Assembly (NCBI GenBank): GCA_036897095.1
Contig: JAYMSP010000647.1
Coordinates: 1 to 44,768, forward strand
DNA length: 44,768 nt
Origin: Plantago elongata
Lineage: Eukaryota > Streptophyta > Magnoliopsida > Lamiales > Plantaginaceae
Direction: 5' to 3'
Shown here: piece by piece, positions 1-11,487 of the stretch
Layout: each line of letters begins with the position of its first letter
How positions within the stretch are numbered: position 1 is the first letter of the stretch
Made by a program: the position numbers and the translations under genes
The notes under the pieces: model-generated
Databases searched by the model: none
Told to the model about the DNA's origin: nothing
What the model saw: the letters and a program-made list of their open reading frames with translations, nothing else

Positions 1-2122
1 AGTTTAGTTTATGATTATGTTATATGTATTTTCATGTATGGTAGTGATTATGTTTATGTGAGTCTTGAGTAGCTAACACATTCAATGAAGGATTCAATGC
101 ATGTCATGCGTTCCAATTTACACACTTTGATCAATGAGTATGTAGTTATATGTTTGATGTTCTACACCAAAAACATCAATGGACTAAGGAATTATTCTTT
201 TACCCCTCAAAAACATCTTGCGATTGATGAATCCATTGGTTTGTTGCAAAGAGTGTACACTGAATTAGCTTGCTAATTGTAGCTTAATGAAATTGACACA
301 TTCACTAAAGTTATCTGTTTTTATAGAACATTTAGTTCGTGTCATAGTACTCTACATGGTTGGTGCCTCGAGTGCTAAAGTATTGTAATAATCGTTTTTG
401 ACGTGTTTTAGTGATACATAGAGTAAATCGACAACGTTATCGTTGCATGATTCGTGTTAGCTAATTATGCAACTAGCAACATAAAATACATAATTACAAG
501 TGTATACAGATATACGGATGGGACCTTGTGAACTGCCTCATACATGATTTTCTTACGGATAGAAAAAGTCGTATCCGTTATAAAATTTGATAAATTTGAA
601 TAAACTAACTGGAAATATTTTACTTTTTCTTAATTGTTAAATAAAACTTTTATTAATTTTTTAATATCCATCTTACTATAAATTAAATTTAAATCACAAT
701 AATAATTATCTAAAGAGGAAGTTTTATTTTTATTCAGAGACAGGCCTATATTTTTAATAAAGTTATTAATGTTATTAATCAAAACACATACCTGTTAAAT
801 TGCAGGAAGGATATACACATTTAAAATATAAAAATACCTATTATGGATTTAAAACCTTTTTTTTTCCTTCCTTCTATGGAGGGGAATTAGAGCTAGAACG
901 GTTCTTGTACAAAAGCGAAGATGAATTAGATTGGGAAGAAGGAAAACAGAGAGAAAATGGAATGGAGACGGAATGGGAGAGGAGAAAACGCAGGGAAGAA
1001 GAAGATCGTGCCCTAATTAACTAAATTGCAGGAAAGATATACTAGAAAAGATGAATATATAATCATCACTAGGATAATTATACAAAATTAGACATAAACA
1101 TGTGTTAGCCGAGTGTTTAGGTGATGCGTCTGCACTCTGCAAGAGATGTGTGTCCAGGACTTTTTCAATTTAATTCTGGAACAATTAAATTAATAATAAT
1201 AATAATAAAATAAAAAATAAAAATAAATATTCCTTTTGTGAGATTTAGTTAAATAAATATTTTTATTTTATTTTTTTATTTTAAGGGTAAATATGATATT
1301 TTATTAATATTTATATTTTTTATACTCAAATTCAAAAGGCGAAAGGACGATTGCTTTGCTGTCAAAAGGCGATAGAACGATCGCCTTATCGCCCAGGGCA
1401 ATTTGATATGACCGTTAGATCAAAGATCTAATGGTGTATTTTTAATTGCCTGTTGTCAGATAGGGCGAAAACCCATCTGACCATAAAAGAGCCCTACTTT
1501 AATTGTTTAGTTTAAACTTTAGAATAGAGATATTTAGGTCATCTTTCTGCACGTGCGTACGTGCAATTTAATACTACTTAAATACGTAAACATGAATAAT
1601 AAATTCATACAAATATATACATATTGGAATATGAATCACATGCTTTAAATTTGGATATGGTAATTTAATTGTTTGACATAATTAAATATTTAGATATATC
1701 ATCGTTATATTTTAGACGTGATACGCACGTGCACATTAGGTAATTAAATATGGAAACATGAAAAATGAATTCATACTAGTTTTAAAAAATGTATATAGTT
1801 TTTATGGACTTATCACCAAACAACTCAAATAGATAATTAAGTCATTGTAGGAAATACATGCATCCAACAATTTCATATATAGCTATGTACACCACCGAAA
1901 GTTTGGGATATATAACATTTTAAACAAGTCTTTAGACTATATTATATATTTATCTCACAAATCATAATTTGGCTTTGTACAAACCTGCATGAGATATATA
2001 AATGTATAATGTATATATAGTAAACTTTCCTTATATCCCTTGTTCATTCAGTAATATCGGTTCCAATTTCTTTCACTCTTATTTCCTGCAGAGATCAATG
2101 CTGTAGACCTGAACACAAATCA
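1..2122. other. AT-rich intergenic DNA
   Basis: No recognisable gene was found. The longest open frame (800-1024, 74 codons) has low-complexity Lys/Glu/Arg-rich content at its end and resembles no family I know. A 20-bp sequence at 797-816 recurs with one mismatch at 1023-1042, so the open frame is bounded by direct repeats 226 bp apart. A perfect 8-bp-stem hairpin lies at 1366-1387. The last 500 bp are downstream of the minus-strand NAC gene and should hold its 3' UTR. Confidence 0.6.
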
Positions 2123-3378
2123 TCAGTGCTCACCAATATTCGTAGCACCATCTTGGCTGAATTGAGAAGCCACAAATTTGTCTAGAACTCGCCAATCCGT
2201 GACTTGATCATCCGTGACTCCTTGCAACTCGTTGATCATTGAGTCGACATTGCTTTCTTGCAAACTTTGTAAAGGAAAAGACGGCGCCATGGAGTTGTTG
2301 ACTGCTGAATGTTGTAGCACTTTCGGACTTTCTAAATTTGGAAGCTGTAGGAATGTATCAGGGTGTATGTTGAACTGGAGCTCTTGCTTGCAGGGATAGT
2401 TAGCCAGCTGATAGGAGTAGCTCGACTCCGGCATTTGCTGAGGAGAACTAAAATCTGGCATGAATGAGACTTGGTCATCGTACCAACCAAGCGATTCTTG
2501 TTCGCCTTCTTTCCGTCCTGCTGTCATCTTCTTCTTGAACACTTTGCAAACTACCCATCCTTCTTCCTGCATCACATGATAGAAATAGAACTATTAATTA
2601 AATAGTTGAAAAACTTATTATTTCAAATCAAGAGACACAACCAAAAGGGATTGTTTAAAAATGCGCTAATAATAACGCATTCAAAGTACATATCATGTAC
2701 TTTTAAAATACCGACTTATTATAATAGAGCACTAGTAGGAAGTTATCATTTTTATTTTCGCATGTATGAGAATATTAGCACTACCATAATTTTTGTGATA
2801 AGCAACATTAACTGATGAATTGATTGCAGAGTTGAAACTTGCCTGAGATGTTGCATTCTCATTTGTTTCGAGTCGGTACTCGTGCATAATCCAGTCGGAC
2901 TTCTGACCATTTGGGGCACGGCCTCTATAAAACACCAAGGTCTTTCTCATACCGATCAAATTTTGCTTGGCATAAATTGCCTTATCTCTTCCTGTAGCTT
3001 TCCAGAAGCCTGCCTTTGTAGCTCTATTAGTACGCGTACCCGTGGGATACTTCTTATCCTTGTGACTGAAGAAATACCAGTCACTCTCCTCATCACTCCC
3101 TATCCTGCAAAGTTCTGTTCCCATTCCAGAAGTAATCAATAGAAACTAAATGAAATCAGATATGGTACTTGAATTAATCTTGATCAGCTAGAACTATTCA
3201 TCAAAGTGTATATTATACCTTGGAGATCCCAAGGCTCAATCTTGTAAAGATCAACGTCCTTGATAACATCAAGGTCAATCCTTTTAGAAGCCACCTTCTT
3301 CCGGAGATAGTAGTCCACCAATTCTTCATCTGTCGGGTGGAATCTAAAACCGGGAGGAACATGTGAAAACGAATTCAT
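2123..3378 (-). CDS. VND4/5-like: NAC-domain transcription factor, VND4/VND5 (vessel-related) subgroup
   Basis: This nuclear DNA-binding protein is predicted to switch on vessel-element differentiation (secondary wall and cell-death genes), as known for VND proteins. Three exons are visible: 3219-3378, 2843-3114 and 2567/2566-2123, giving 291 aa. Intron 1 (3115-3218) is GT-AG. Intron 2 (2567-2842) has a GC donor (CAG|GCAAGT), the only choice that keeps frame into the conserved EEGWVVC motif. All five NAC subdomains are present: [14 protein letters not shown] (8-21), [10 protein letters not shown] (43-52), [15 protein letters not shown] (65-79), [10 protein letters not shown] (89-98) and GMRKTLVFY to MHEYRL (108-135), then [12 protein letters not shown] (145-156). 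The tail carries the VND4/5 hallmarks WYDDQ (172-176), CKQEL (203-207), [10 protein letters not shown] (216-225) and [13 protein letters not shown] (268-280). It is shorter than Arabidopsis VND4/5, mostly between the tail motifs. The subgroup is read from motifs, not a tree. Confidence 0.9.
2567..2842 (-). other. Non-canonical GC-AG intron of the NAC gene
   Basis: On the minus strand the exon end reads ACATCTCAG followed by GCAAGT, and the intron closes at ATGCAG before GAAGAAGGA. Joining there yields ...[10 protein letters not shown] with no phase change. The nearest GT would shift the frame. The donor otherwise matches the strong consensus typical of GC donors. Confidence 0.85.
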
Positions 3379-5030
3379 CTTGTTCTTGAGATCTCTCTTG
3401 TTCTTAGTTCTAGTTCAATAGCCCACCTGCAATTCTTTTGCCATTAATTATTGCACATTTGGTGCAAATGAGGTGCAAGTGAAGTCCAGAATTATAACAT
3501 TCAAGTCCATTAACGATCGAACATTAGTTAAAAGAAAAACCATGATGACATTATTTATATATCCAAGCCAGGTACCCAATTCGAGATCTTTTAGCAATGG
3601 AACCCTAATTTTGCTTATCAAAGTTTCTGAGACATATACATCCCTAAGTCTGAACATGCAGGCTGTCTTAGAAACATGATAAAATGAACTTATCCATAGC
3701 ACATTGCTTGATTATAATAATTAAATTTAAGACAACATAAATGTCAAAAGTAAGGACACACTAGTATGACCACAAGGGAGTCAAAAACTGATGAAGTGGG
3801 TACTTGTTCACTGAATGAGAGTTTATATTGATCCCAAAAGTTGCACGCTTGTCCAAAAACAAGGAGACAACAAAACAAAGCATGCCATTTTACTATAATT
3901 AATAAATTTTAGTCACAGCCAATTCTTTTTGCAGTATCATGTTTTAGCTAGGTCTATGCTCTCTCAAAATCAGGCTCAAACAAATGTGTCAGTGAAGATT
4001 CTTGTTCCACCCATGAAAACCACTACCAGACAGGCCCAGTACATTTATATACAACCAATCAGAATGAGGAAAAAACAAGTCTGTACTAGGTTATTGAACC
4101 TCTTGAACTTCAGATTCTTCTTCTTTGTTTCATTCTTTTCTTTACATGGAGTATATCTTTTGGGAATTTCATAAGAAACATTAGCACATAAATTTGTACT
4201 CATAAAGCAGATAAGAAAGTTGAAAGGGACTCCAAATGGAATAAATTAATGATCAGAGTTTCCAGTGTAGGGGAAAAAGAAGCAAAGTATGATTTTATGC
4301 TACGAACGCGGGAAGTATAATAGATGCTGCCCCAATATTGGTTGATGAGGATTGATGTAGGCAAAACTACTCAAGTTTGCTTTTGCTTGAGGCTTGATGA
4401 AACATGAATAATAGCCTTGAGATGCAAAAAGATGTTTTCCTCCACTACTCATAAAGTGAATGGTAGAGAAAAAAGTAAAACCTTACAGAAAAAAGAAAAA
4501 ATAATACTCGGACTCTTGTAGTTATTTCCACAATAAATATAAACAGCTGAATGTGTTTTTTTTTTTTTTAGTTTGAAAAATTATAGGGAATTAATGAAAA
4601 ACCTATACCTTCAGAAAATTGAAAAACAATTATAACTCTAATAAATTTTACTTCTAATTTTTTTGTTCTTTTCAGCCTCAATAGACTTGCAGCATTAACC
4701 AAACTAACATGCACCTTTGATCAAATATACATCCATATATGATCATTTGAACTTCAAAATTTATCAGACAAACAAATAATTATCTTATGCAATTATTTGA
4801 TAAAATTAAATAGCATAAATTCACCAGTTGAAAGTCCAAATAGAGAAAAAAGAAGAATAATTATGAGTAATATGAGCATGATTATGATTCTATATATTTT
4901 AATATTATGTCCTGAAATGTAGAAATAACAGCAAAAACTGATAATAAACTAAATAAATTAAGAAAAGTAGATAAACTATTGATATATTTCTCATGGGTCT
5001 GTATTTCTCATCAAATAAATAGAACATTCA
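3379..5030. other. NAC gene upstream region, possible 5' UTR intron
   Basis: No coding capacity was recognised. On the minus strand, 3426-3431 reads TTGCAG just before the sequence leading into the NAC ATG, which would serve as an acceptor if the gene has an intron in its 5' UTR. The remainder is AT-rich with no clear TATA box that I could assign. cDNA would be needed to place the transcript start. Confidence 0.4.
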
Positions 5031-5740
5031 GAAATCTCACTTGTAAATTTGTTAAAATAATAAAGCATGCAGAAGAATGATCGCGCGCGAGATGTCCCAA
5101 CATTGAGAATTCATAATGATCGATAAGTAATTAAATGAAGTGAAGTGACCAAGATGAACACAAAATAAGAGTTGAGGAGGAAGGAAGAATGAAGATGGAT
5201 ATAATCCTCATAAGAAAAATATTAATTCCTTTGGAATTTGTTACAATAAAAAGCAGAAGCGTGTGAGCAAAGATCACACACTAGATGCTCCAACATTGAG
5301 TGTTCATTTTGATTGAGAAAGTAAATGTAGTAAATTGATCAAGATGAACACAGAAGGAAGAGGAGGAAGAATATTAATAAAATCCTCATCAACAACACAA
5401 AAAGAGAGAAAAAATAATCAGAAATCTTACTTGTGAATTTGTTACAACTTACAATAATGAAAGCAGAAGTTTGTGAGGAAAGATCATGCGCTATATGCTC
5501 CAACATTGAGAGTTCATTATGATCGATAAAGTAAATGTACTAAACCGATGAGGATGAACACTGAAGGAGGATGAAGAAGATTACGGATATAATCCTCATT
5601 AAAAAAAGAAAACAAGAAGAAAAAGAAGGAAAAAATCTTACTTGGAAATTTGTTAACAATACTACTAATAGCAGAACCTCTGAAGATGTCATGCTAGATC
5701 AACAAAGTAAATATTGTAGTAAAGCAATCAAGATGAAGTG
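5031..5740. repeat. About four copies of a ~190-211 bp tandem repeat
   Basis: The anchor RAATTTGTTA recurs at 5045, 5234, 5435 and 5646, giving spacings of 189, 201 and 211 bp. A second anchor, CAACATTGAG followed by a TTCAT-type block, recurs in the first three copies at about 5098, 5291 and 5501. Copies differ by small indels and by purine-rich expansions (GAGGAAG, GAAGAAGAAG). Read on the minus strand, three of the four copies carry CAA|GTRAGAT, which fits a splice-donor consensus. The array lies upstream of the NAC gene start. Confidence 0.75.
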
Positions 5741-7640
5741 AAGAAGAAGAAGAAGAAGATGGAGAAGAGAAGAGTACTGGTATGTCAAACGAGATATAGC
5801 TTGGGGAGAATACCTAGCTATACAGAAAATCCAGGAATGAAAATGTTCTCCAGAAGAGCTGTATTTATTGGGAAAACCTAGCTAGGTTCTCCTTCTTTTT
5901 CCACAATCCATTAATGGCCACATAGAAATAATTTCTAGTTTCCCATGTACTAATTGAGAGAGAAAGAGGGAGAGGAAAAGAATGTGAAAGAAATAAAGGT
6001 ATGAAGAGAAAAAGTGACATACCTTTTGCCCCGGGAATTGAAGTGACCCTGAAAGATATGAGAGAATGATCAGATCCCAAGAGACAAACTATGCATTCAA
6101 GGCAAAGGAGCTACTAGATCAGAAGAAGTAGTAGTAAGGTCTTCAAATCTAATACCAGTAATATTGAATATATACATTTCATTTGAAGCTGGAAAAGCAA
6201 TACAAGAAATTAAGAAAGTCTACTCATGCAATAAATCCTCCTGATCTTGTTCATATTGGCGCAGACGCTGCTTGCTTTTTCTATGTGAGTGTTAAGTTGT
6301 ATTCTATCTGTGTATGACCAGCTCACCTTGGTGTATCTATTTTTCTTGAATGGGATCTGAAGCATGGAAAAAGAAACGAAAGAAAAAGATCATTTGTGTA
6401 GTGATATTGATTGTTTGAAAAGTTTGGGGTTCACAGCGAATGATAGTATTAGTGTATATGGTATGTGTATTACTCCATATATCAGCAGAAACTGATACAT
6501 AGAGACAACAAATAACCCTAACTAGCTATATATGCATAGTACTATATATTAGTCCAAGAACACTATAGCTACCTTTGCAGCTTTCTTCTTCTTCTTCTTT
6601 CTTCTTGTTCACAGTACTAAACTTAATTATATGATCATGTCAGAGAAACTAGAGAGAGAGATGATTGGGTTGGGGCTAAACACTCATGAATATGATCACA
6701 CTTCTTATTAAACAATTGCACAAGACAAGACACCTTACCCGACAACAAACACGTTTAATATATTATACATCTACTACTTCAAGTTTTAAAACCAACAAAA
6801 ATAGTATGAGAAACTACTGTTCTACCTGAAGTCCTTGGCTTCTTATCTCCAATTCTAATGTAACACTCACTCATATAAATAGGCTTCCATTTCATTTTCT
6901 TTCTTTTGATTTAGTTAGGTCGAAAGTCGTATATTACAAATCCATTAATTTTAGGATATCGTTGATCTAAGAATTTTTTATTTTTTATTTTACATTTCTG
7001 GCTACAAAGTCGAGAAATAGTATATATAACTTTAAAATGAAAATAACGCGCTTATAGGTTCGTATTTTGTGAAAATCTTCAATTATTCGGCAAATATTCT
7101 TATTTTTTCGGCTTATGTACTAAGGGTTAATGTAATATTCCGTCGACTTTTGTTCACTCCGGGTAAGACCAATCGAGGATTGAGATCATCTACGCAATTA
7201 ATGGTTAACGTCACGTACGTTTTGAAATAGTACTAGTTCGTGGAATTTACACTGAAGATGACGATGCATGGATATTGCATTCATCGTACTTGGCTAAAAT
7301 GGTAAAGTAATCGAGCTTATCTAAATAAAATATGTTCTCAAGTTTGAGTCCTTGTGGATGTATATAAAGATCATTTCGAGAGCAATCCACTCAAAAGGTT
7401 TCAATATAATAGTAGTCCGTTAGCTAAATTGTCACGTGTATATGAGAAAATTGAAATTGACATTTAAAAAAGTATAATAATATATTATGAATTTATATCT
7501 ATCAATTAGGGTTGTTAGTAATATATTATAAATTAATCTATATTTTTTAGAATTAAAAAAGAAGTTTCTCTTTTGGTTTTTCGTAAATAAAAAATTATCC
7601 ATGTCACTTCCAAATAGGCAATGACTTCGATAGAAGTTGG
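5741..7640. other. Intergenic DNA between NAC gene and LINE-like block
   Basis: Contains GAA/CTT microsatellite stretches (5741-5760 and about 6582-6605) and AT-rich sequence. The 71-codon open frame at 5865-6080 (minus) is low complexity and unsupported. Part of this stretch may be the distal promoter of the minus-strand NAC gene. No gene or RNA is recognised. Confidence 0.5.
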
Positions 7641-8790
7641 AAGAATGTTAGAAATGTCATACAGAGAAATGGCTTGACTTAGTATTGAGACATACTAGAT
7701 TCGAGAGGTGATCATGATTTACAACTGAGATTTTTGTACTTTATACTTTGTAGGGGTGTGCAAAAAACTCACCCGTCCGACCCACCCGCACAAACTGCCC
7801 GCAATTCACCTGCACCTGTCAACTAATTTTTAAAAAAAAATATATGGTAAGTGGAAAAAAATTCACCTGCCATTAGTGGGTGGGTGTTGGGTTGGATTGG
7901 TGCAATCCGCGACCCACCCACCACCGGTCATTTTCATATATGTATACACATGTATGTATGTAGATATATGTTTGTGAATTTAAGTATAATGAGACTAATT
8001 GGCTGAAGAAGTTACATCTTCACTTATATCGTTGAATATAAATATAGTTTAAGTGAACCTTCATATCTTCTCTTTGATCACTATTGATCTTCATTTTTTG
8101 TACTTACCATCGTTCATTTTTACTACATCTATGTATATATATTCGCCCGCCAATCCGCCTGCTATTTTATCACCCGAACCGCCGTGGATTGGAAAAATAT
8201 TCCACCCGCCGTGGGTTAGAAAAATAATCACCCGTCATAGGTGGGTCGGTTTGATTTTTCCTTAAAACCCGTTGAGACCCGCCCGTGCTCACCCCTAATA
8301 CTTTGTGGGTAGTGTGGGTATTCCCTCCACTTTGGTCTTGGTTGGGTCAATTGCGACTAATACCCTCGAACTCTTGGCTTGACTTTGTGCTGAGATATAC
8401 TAGACTCGATGGGTGACCAAGATTACTTCATAGTGTGTCACAAGTGGTTTGGAAAGTGTGAAATGAGGAGTTTGTGTTGTGTGATCGGTTTGGAGATCTT
8501 CTATTGGGTTTCCCCTTTTGAAGTCCGGGATGTTAATGGCTCTCGTTGATCCTTGTGTTTTTTGTCTCGATTACGGATTGAGAAGCCGCGGGTTCCTTTG
8601 GGCGTGAGATTTTGGAGGCCGTATTTCTACTTTTGGTTGAAATGCTTGGTTCAGAGTTCGATTGTTTATATTTTGGTTTGAAATTGTGATAGAGGATGTT
8701 CATGTAATGTGGGACTTGAATCCCGAACATTCCTTAGACTCTTGTACACAGTTTGAAAGTATTAATATAATTTTACCTTTAAAAAAAAAA
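7641..8790 (+). mobile_element. Probable 3' end of a non-LTR (LINE-type) retroelement
   Basis: The block 8306-8780 has no open frame, is less AT-rich than its surroundings, and ends in TTTTACCTTT followed by ten A residues (8781-8790), as expected for the poly(A) end of a reverse-transcribed element. Sequence on the other side of the hAT MITE (7641-7750) is similar in character (for example GAGACATACTAGA at about 7687 and GAGATATACTAGA at about 8391), so it may be the interrupted left part. No reverse-transcriptase coding remains and I could not define a target duplication. Confidence 0.35.
7751..8297. mobile_element. hAT-superfamily MITE with perfect 8-bp target duplication
   Basis: The ends are TAGGGGTGTGCA (7751-7762) and TGCTCACCCCTA (8286-8297), inverted copies apart from one base. 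The target duplication ATACTTTG is at 7743-7750 and 8298-8305. Terminal TAGGGGTG with an 8-bp duplication is diagnostic of hAT elements. The 547-bp body is rich in CCCGC/CCACC subterminal repeats and has no transposase, so it is non-autonomous. Confidence 0.92.
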
Positions 8791-9943
8791 TTATACGGAG
8801 AAATGATAGACATGTATGAAAAACGTTTAAAATAAGAATTGGACGGTTCTTTCTTTCCTTTTCTGGTGACCTAAAAGGAGTTAGCAAAGCGGGAAAATTC
8901 GTTGTAAGTTTGCAACATAACAGAACGTAGATCGCCACTTGAATTCTCACAAACTATAATATAAGCGAATCAATCTATTTATATGAATTAGAGAGAGATG
9001 GATCAAGTCATTGCAGGATTAACATCGACGTTTAGAGCAGGCGGAATTTAAAAACGATCATCATGTTAATTTGATTGTTATTTAATCTGTTTTTAACACT
9101 TTGTTGCGTTCTTGATCCATCCAGTTTGATGCTTGTGTTAATTTACATGACATCTTATTGAACGACGGACGACTGAATTGATTTCTCACATGTGATGTGT
9201 ATACAGGATCAAGTTACCTCACTTTCTCTGGTATACTAGTTCTAGAAACTTAGTTCTCATTTTTATCATCACATTCACACATAATGATAATAATTCTGGT
9301 CTCTTTAATCGTAACTAGCAGAGGTCAGCTCAGGGTGTGTACAAAGTGATCATGCGTTCGTTTACGTGGTTAGATTTTGTTAGACTTCTAACAAGGAAAG
9401 AAAGACAATGTCCCTTTCCTCAATTAATTAATTCATTCATTGTTTCGAACTTGTACCATAATTAAGTTTCATAGAGGCATTTTCTTCTTCTTTTAAGATC
9501 TCTAATCATTTGATCTAACCACTAATTACTAGTACTAGTGTAGTACTTTGCTTTTCTAAATGTCGATTATTCTTGTCAACGTCAACGTGAAAATTGTGGT
9601 GATTAATAAATCTTTAAACTAGCTCATTCATGAATTATGGTGTGTGAGCACGCGATTATGTCTTGAATTTTTAAAAAATTAGATTCTTTTATCAAATTAT
9701 TAATATAGACGATTAAATTTCACAACTATATTTATAAGTTTAATTTTTTAAATTTGATAGAAATTTTCAGTTTTGAATAAATATTATTTATTTTATTCGT
9801 ATATCAATCAATGCAGTTTTAAAAGTGTAGAAGCAACTTGACAAAACCAGATCGAATCAGCATCATTCACAGACAGCAGTGATACTAGCTATTAGTATTA
9901 TATCATCTTTTAGAATAATATTCAAGCAAATTAACAATGTATA
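8791..9943. other. Intergenic DNA, nothing recognised
   Basis: AT-rich sequence with no open frame of recognisable content and no clear repeat. I see nothing to annotate. Confidence 0.5.
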
Positions 9944-10200
9944 GTCTACATTCCACAATTATAAAGTAGCGTTAGAAGTAAAATAATTTTTCATTTTAAA
10001 CGTTCCATCAAATTATAAGAACTTTTAATTTATTAAAATAACTCCATAATACAATTCATTTTTAATCAATATTGGGGGTCATTATTGAGCCCACGTGTAC
10101 TTTTTTATTTCAAACTTATTCTTAACCATATACTATATATATTTTTTTTAAAACGTGTAAAATTAAATTGTTTTACTATTAACGGGACGGACGGAGGGAG
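9944..10200. mobile_element. Stowaway-type MITE remnant (right end clear)
   Basis: The right end reads GGGACGGACGGAGGGAG followed by TA (10201-10202), the reverse complement of the CTCCCTCCGTCC terminus common in plant Stowaway-type elements. The left end is degraded; a TA at 9942-9943 followed by CTACATTCCACAATTATA is the best candidate. The interior is AT-rich and non-coding. Confidence 0.45.
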
Positions 10201-11487
10201 TAATTATCAATCACTGAAAATTCATACATGATCAGAAAGAAAGGGCTAGCTGTCTGTATATGATATGATGTTCTAACTTAGCGATAATGTTGTAAGAGAA
10301 ATAGAATGGATGAACAAATGGGAGGTGTACAGCAAGTATAGATCCAGGTATAGTGTTTGTACACGTATGTATTGTAGTAATTGTGTAGCTACAAAGGCTA
10401 ATATTGGAGTAAAGCTATGGCAAACTCGATCGCTGTAGGCCATCTGTGTTTCTTCTATATTACCAATAGAATTTCAGTTTACATGTGTTTCTATATTACA
10501 AAAGGAAAAATGCAACAGCGTACCGCATACAGCAATGAGTCGATGAAAGAAACGTCTCCTAGAAATGCACTCATACAGGAGGAAAGAGGAAGCATTTCCT
10601 GATAAGCCATTTTATCATATCTTTGTTCTGTGACGAGCAGAGAGATCTATGATTTGATTATAGTGACAACGTATAACTCTTTATGAACTATAGAGCACAC
10701 ATGCTCCCACATTCCTTTAACTTGTGCCTGTGGAGAGTTCACAGTCAAACCATAATCCTTTTCGTTTCTTTTCTGGGCAGAAAACCATACATGTAATTCT
10801 ATCTCTATTTAAGGTTCAAGAATGCTGAGCTCCGGAAAACGAAGAATTAAGCATCTTCGTGCAAAGGCAAGTATTAACATGCTTGGGAAAATTAGGAGAT
10901 CAATCAATCCAGCACGAAAATATTTATAAATAATAGTACAAGGTAGACAAAATACCTTGAAAGAAGACACATTATGAAGATGGGGCATCCGCAAAATTTT
11001 GAGGCCTTCTTTTAGCGTTTGTGAATGCTTAAAGACGCTCGCACACACAATTGCACCAGGCCTTCTGCATACAGTTCAATAAAGTGCAATGCAGGTGACT
11101 AATCTCAGTCACTTTCAAGCAACACGTCACATAAAATGCATGAAAATGATGAAATGTTTAGTCTCATGAAGATAATGCTAATAACAGGAGTTATTTGAAA
11201 TTATGAACATCATACCATATATCATTTGTTTCCAACTCTGCTCCGAAGTATATTCAATCTTTTGGCCAGCAAAACATCAGAACTAACAGCAAATACTGAT
11301 GCAAGTTTCTATTTATATGAAAGCATGAAACAACGCGATAAGAGTATTTAAATAGGTAAAAGTATTATATAAATCACGATCCCCCTCTCTTTAGGAAAGC
11401 TGAATGCTCAAAAAACAAACAAGAAATGGTATTACATAAAAATAACACACAACAAATATTTGATATGTTCTGAACTATTCAATCGAG
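10201..11487. other. Region downstream of COG4, with one exon-like block
   Basis: This stretch should include the COG4 3' UTR. A minus-strand block at 10956-11064 is bounded by TATGCAG and AAG|GTATTT, so it looks like an internal exon, and one frame is open through it, but the peptide resembles nothing I know. It could be a spliced 3' UTR, an unrecognised gene or chance. The 79-codon open frame at 10809-11048 reads through its donor and is not a supported gene. Confidence 0.35.
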
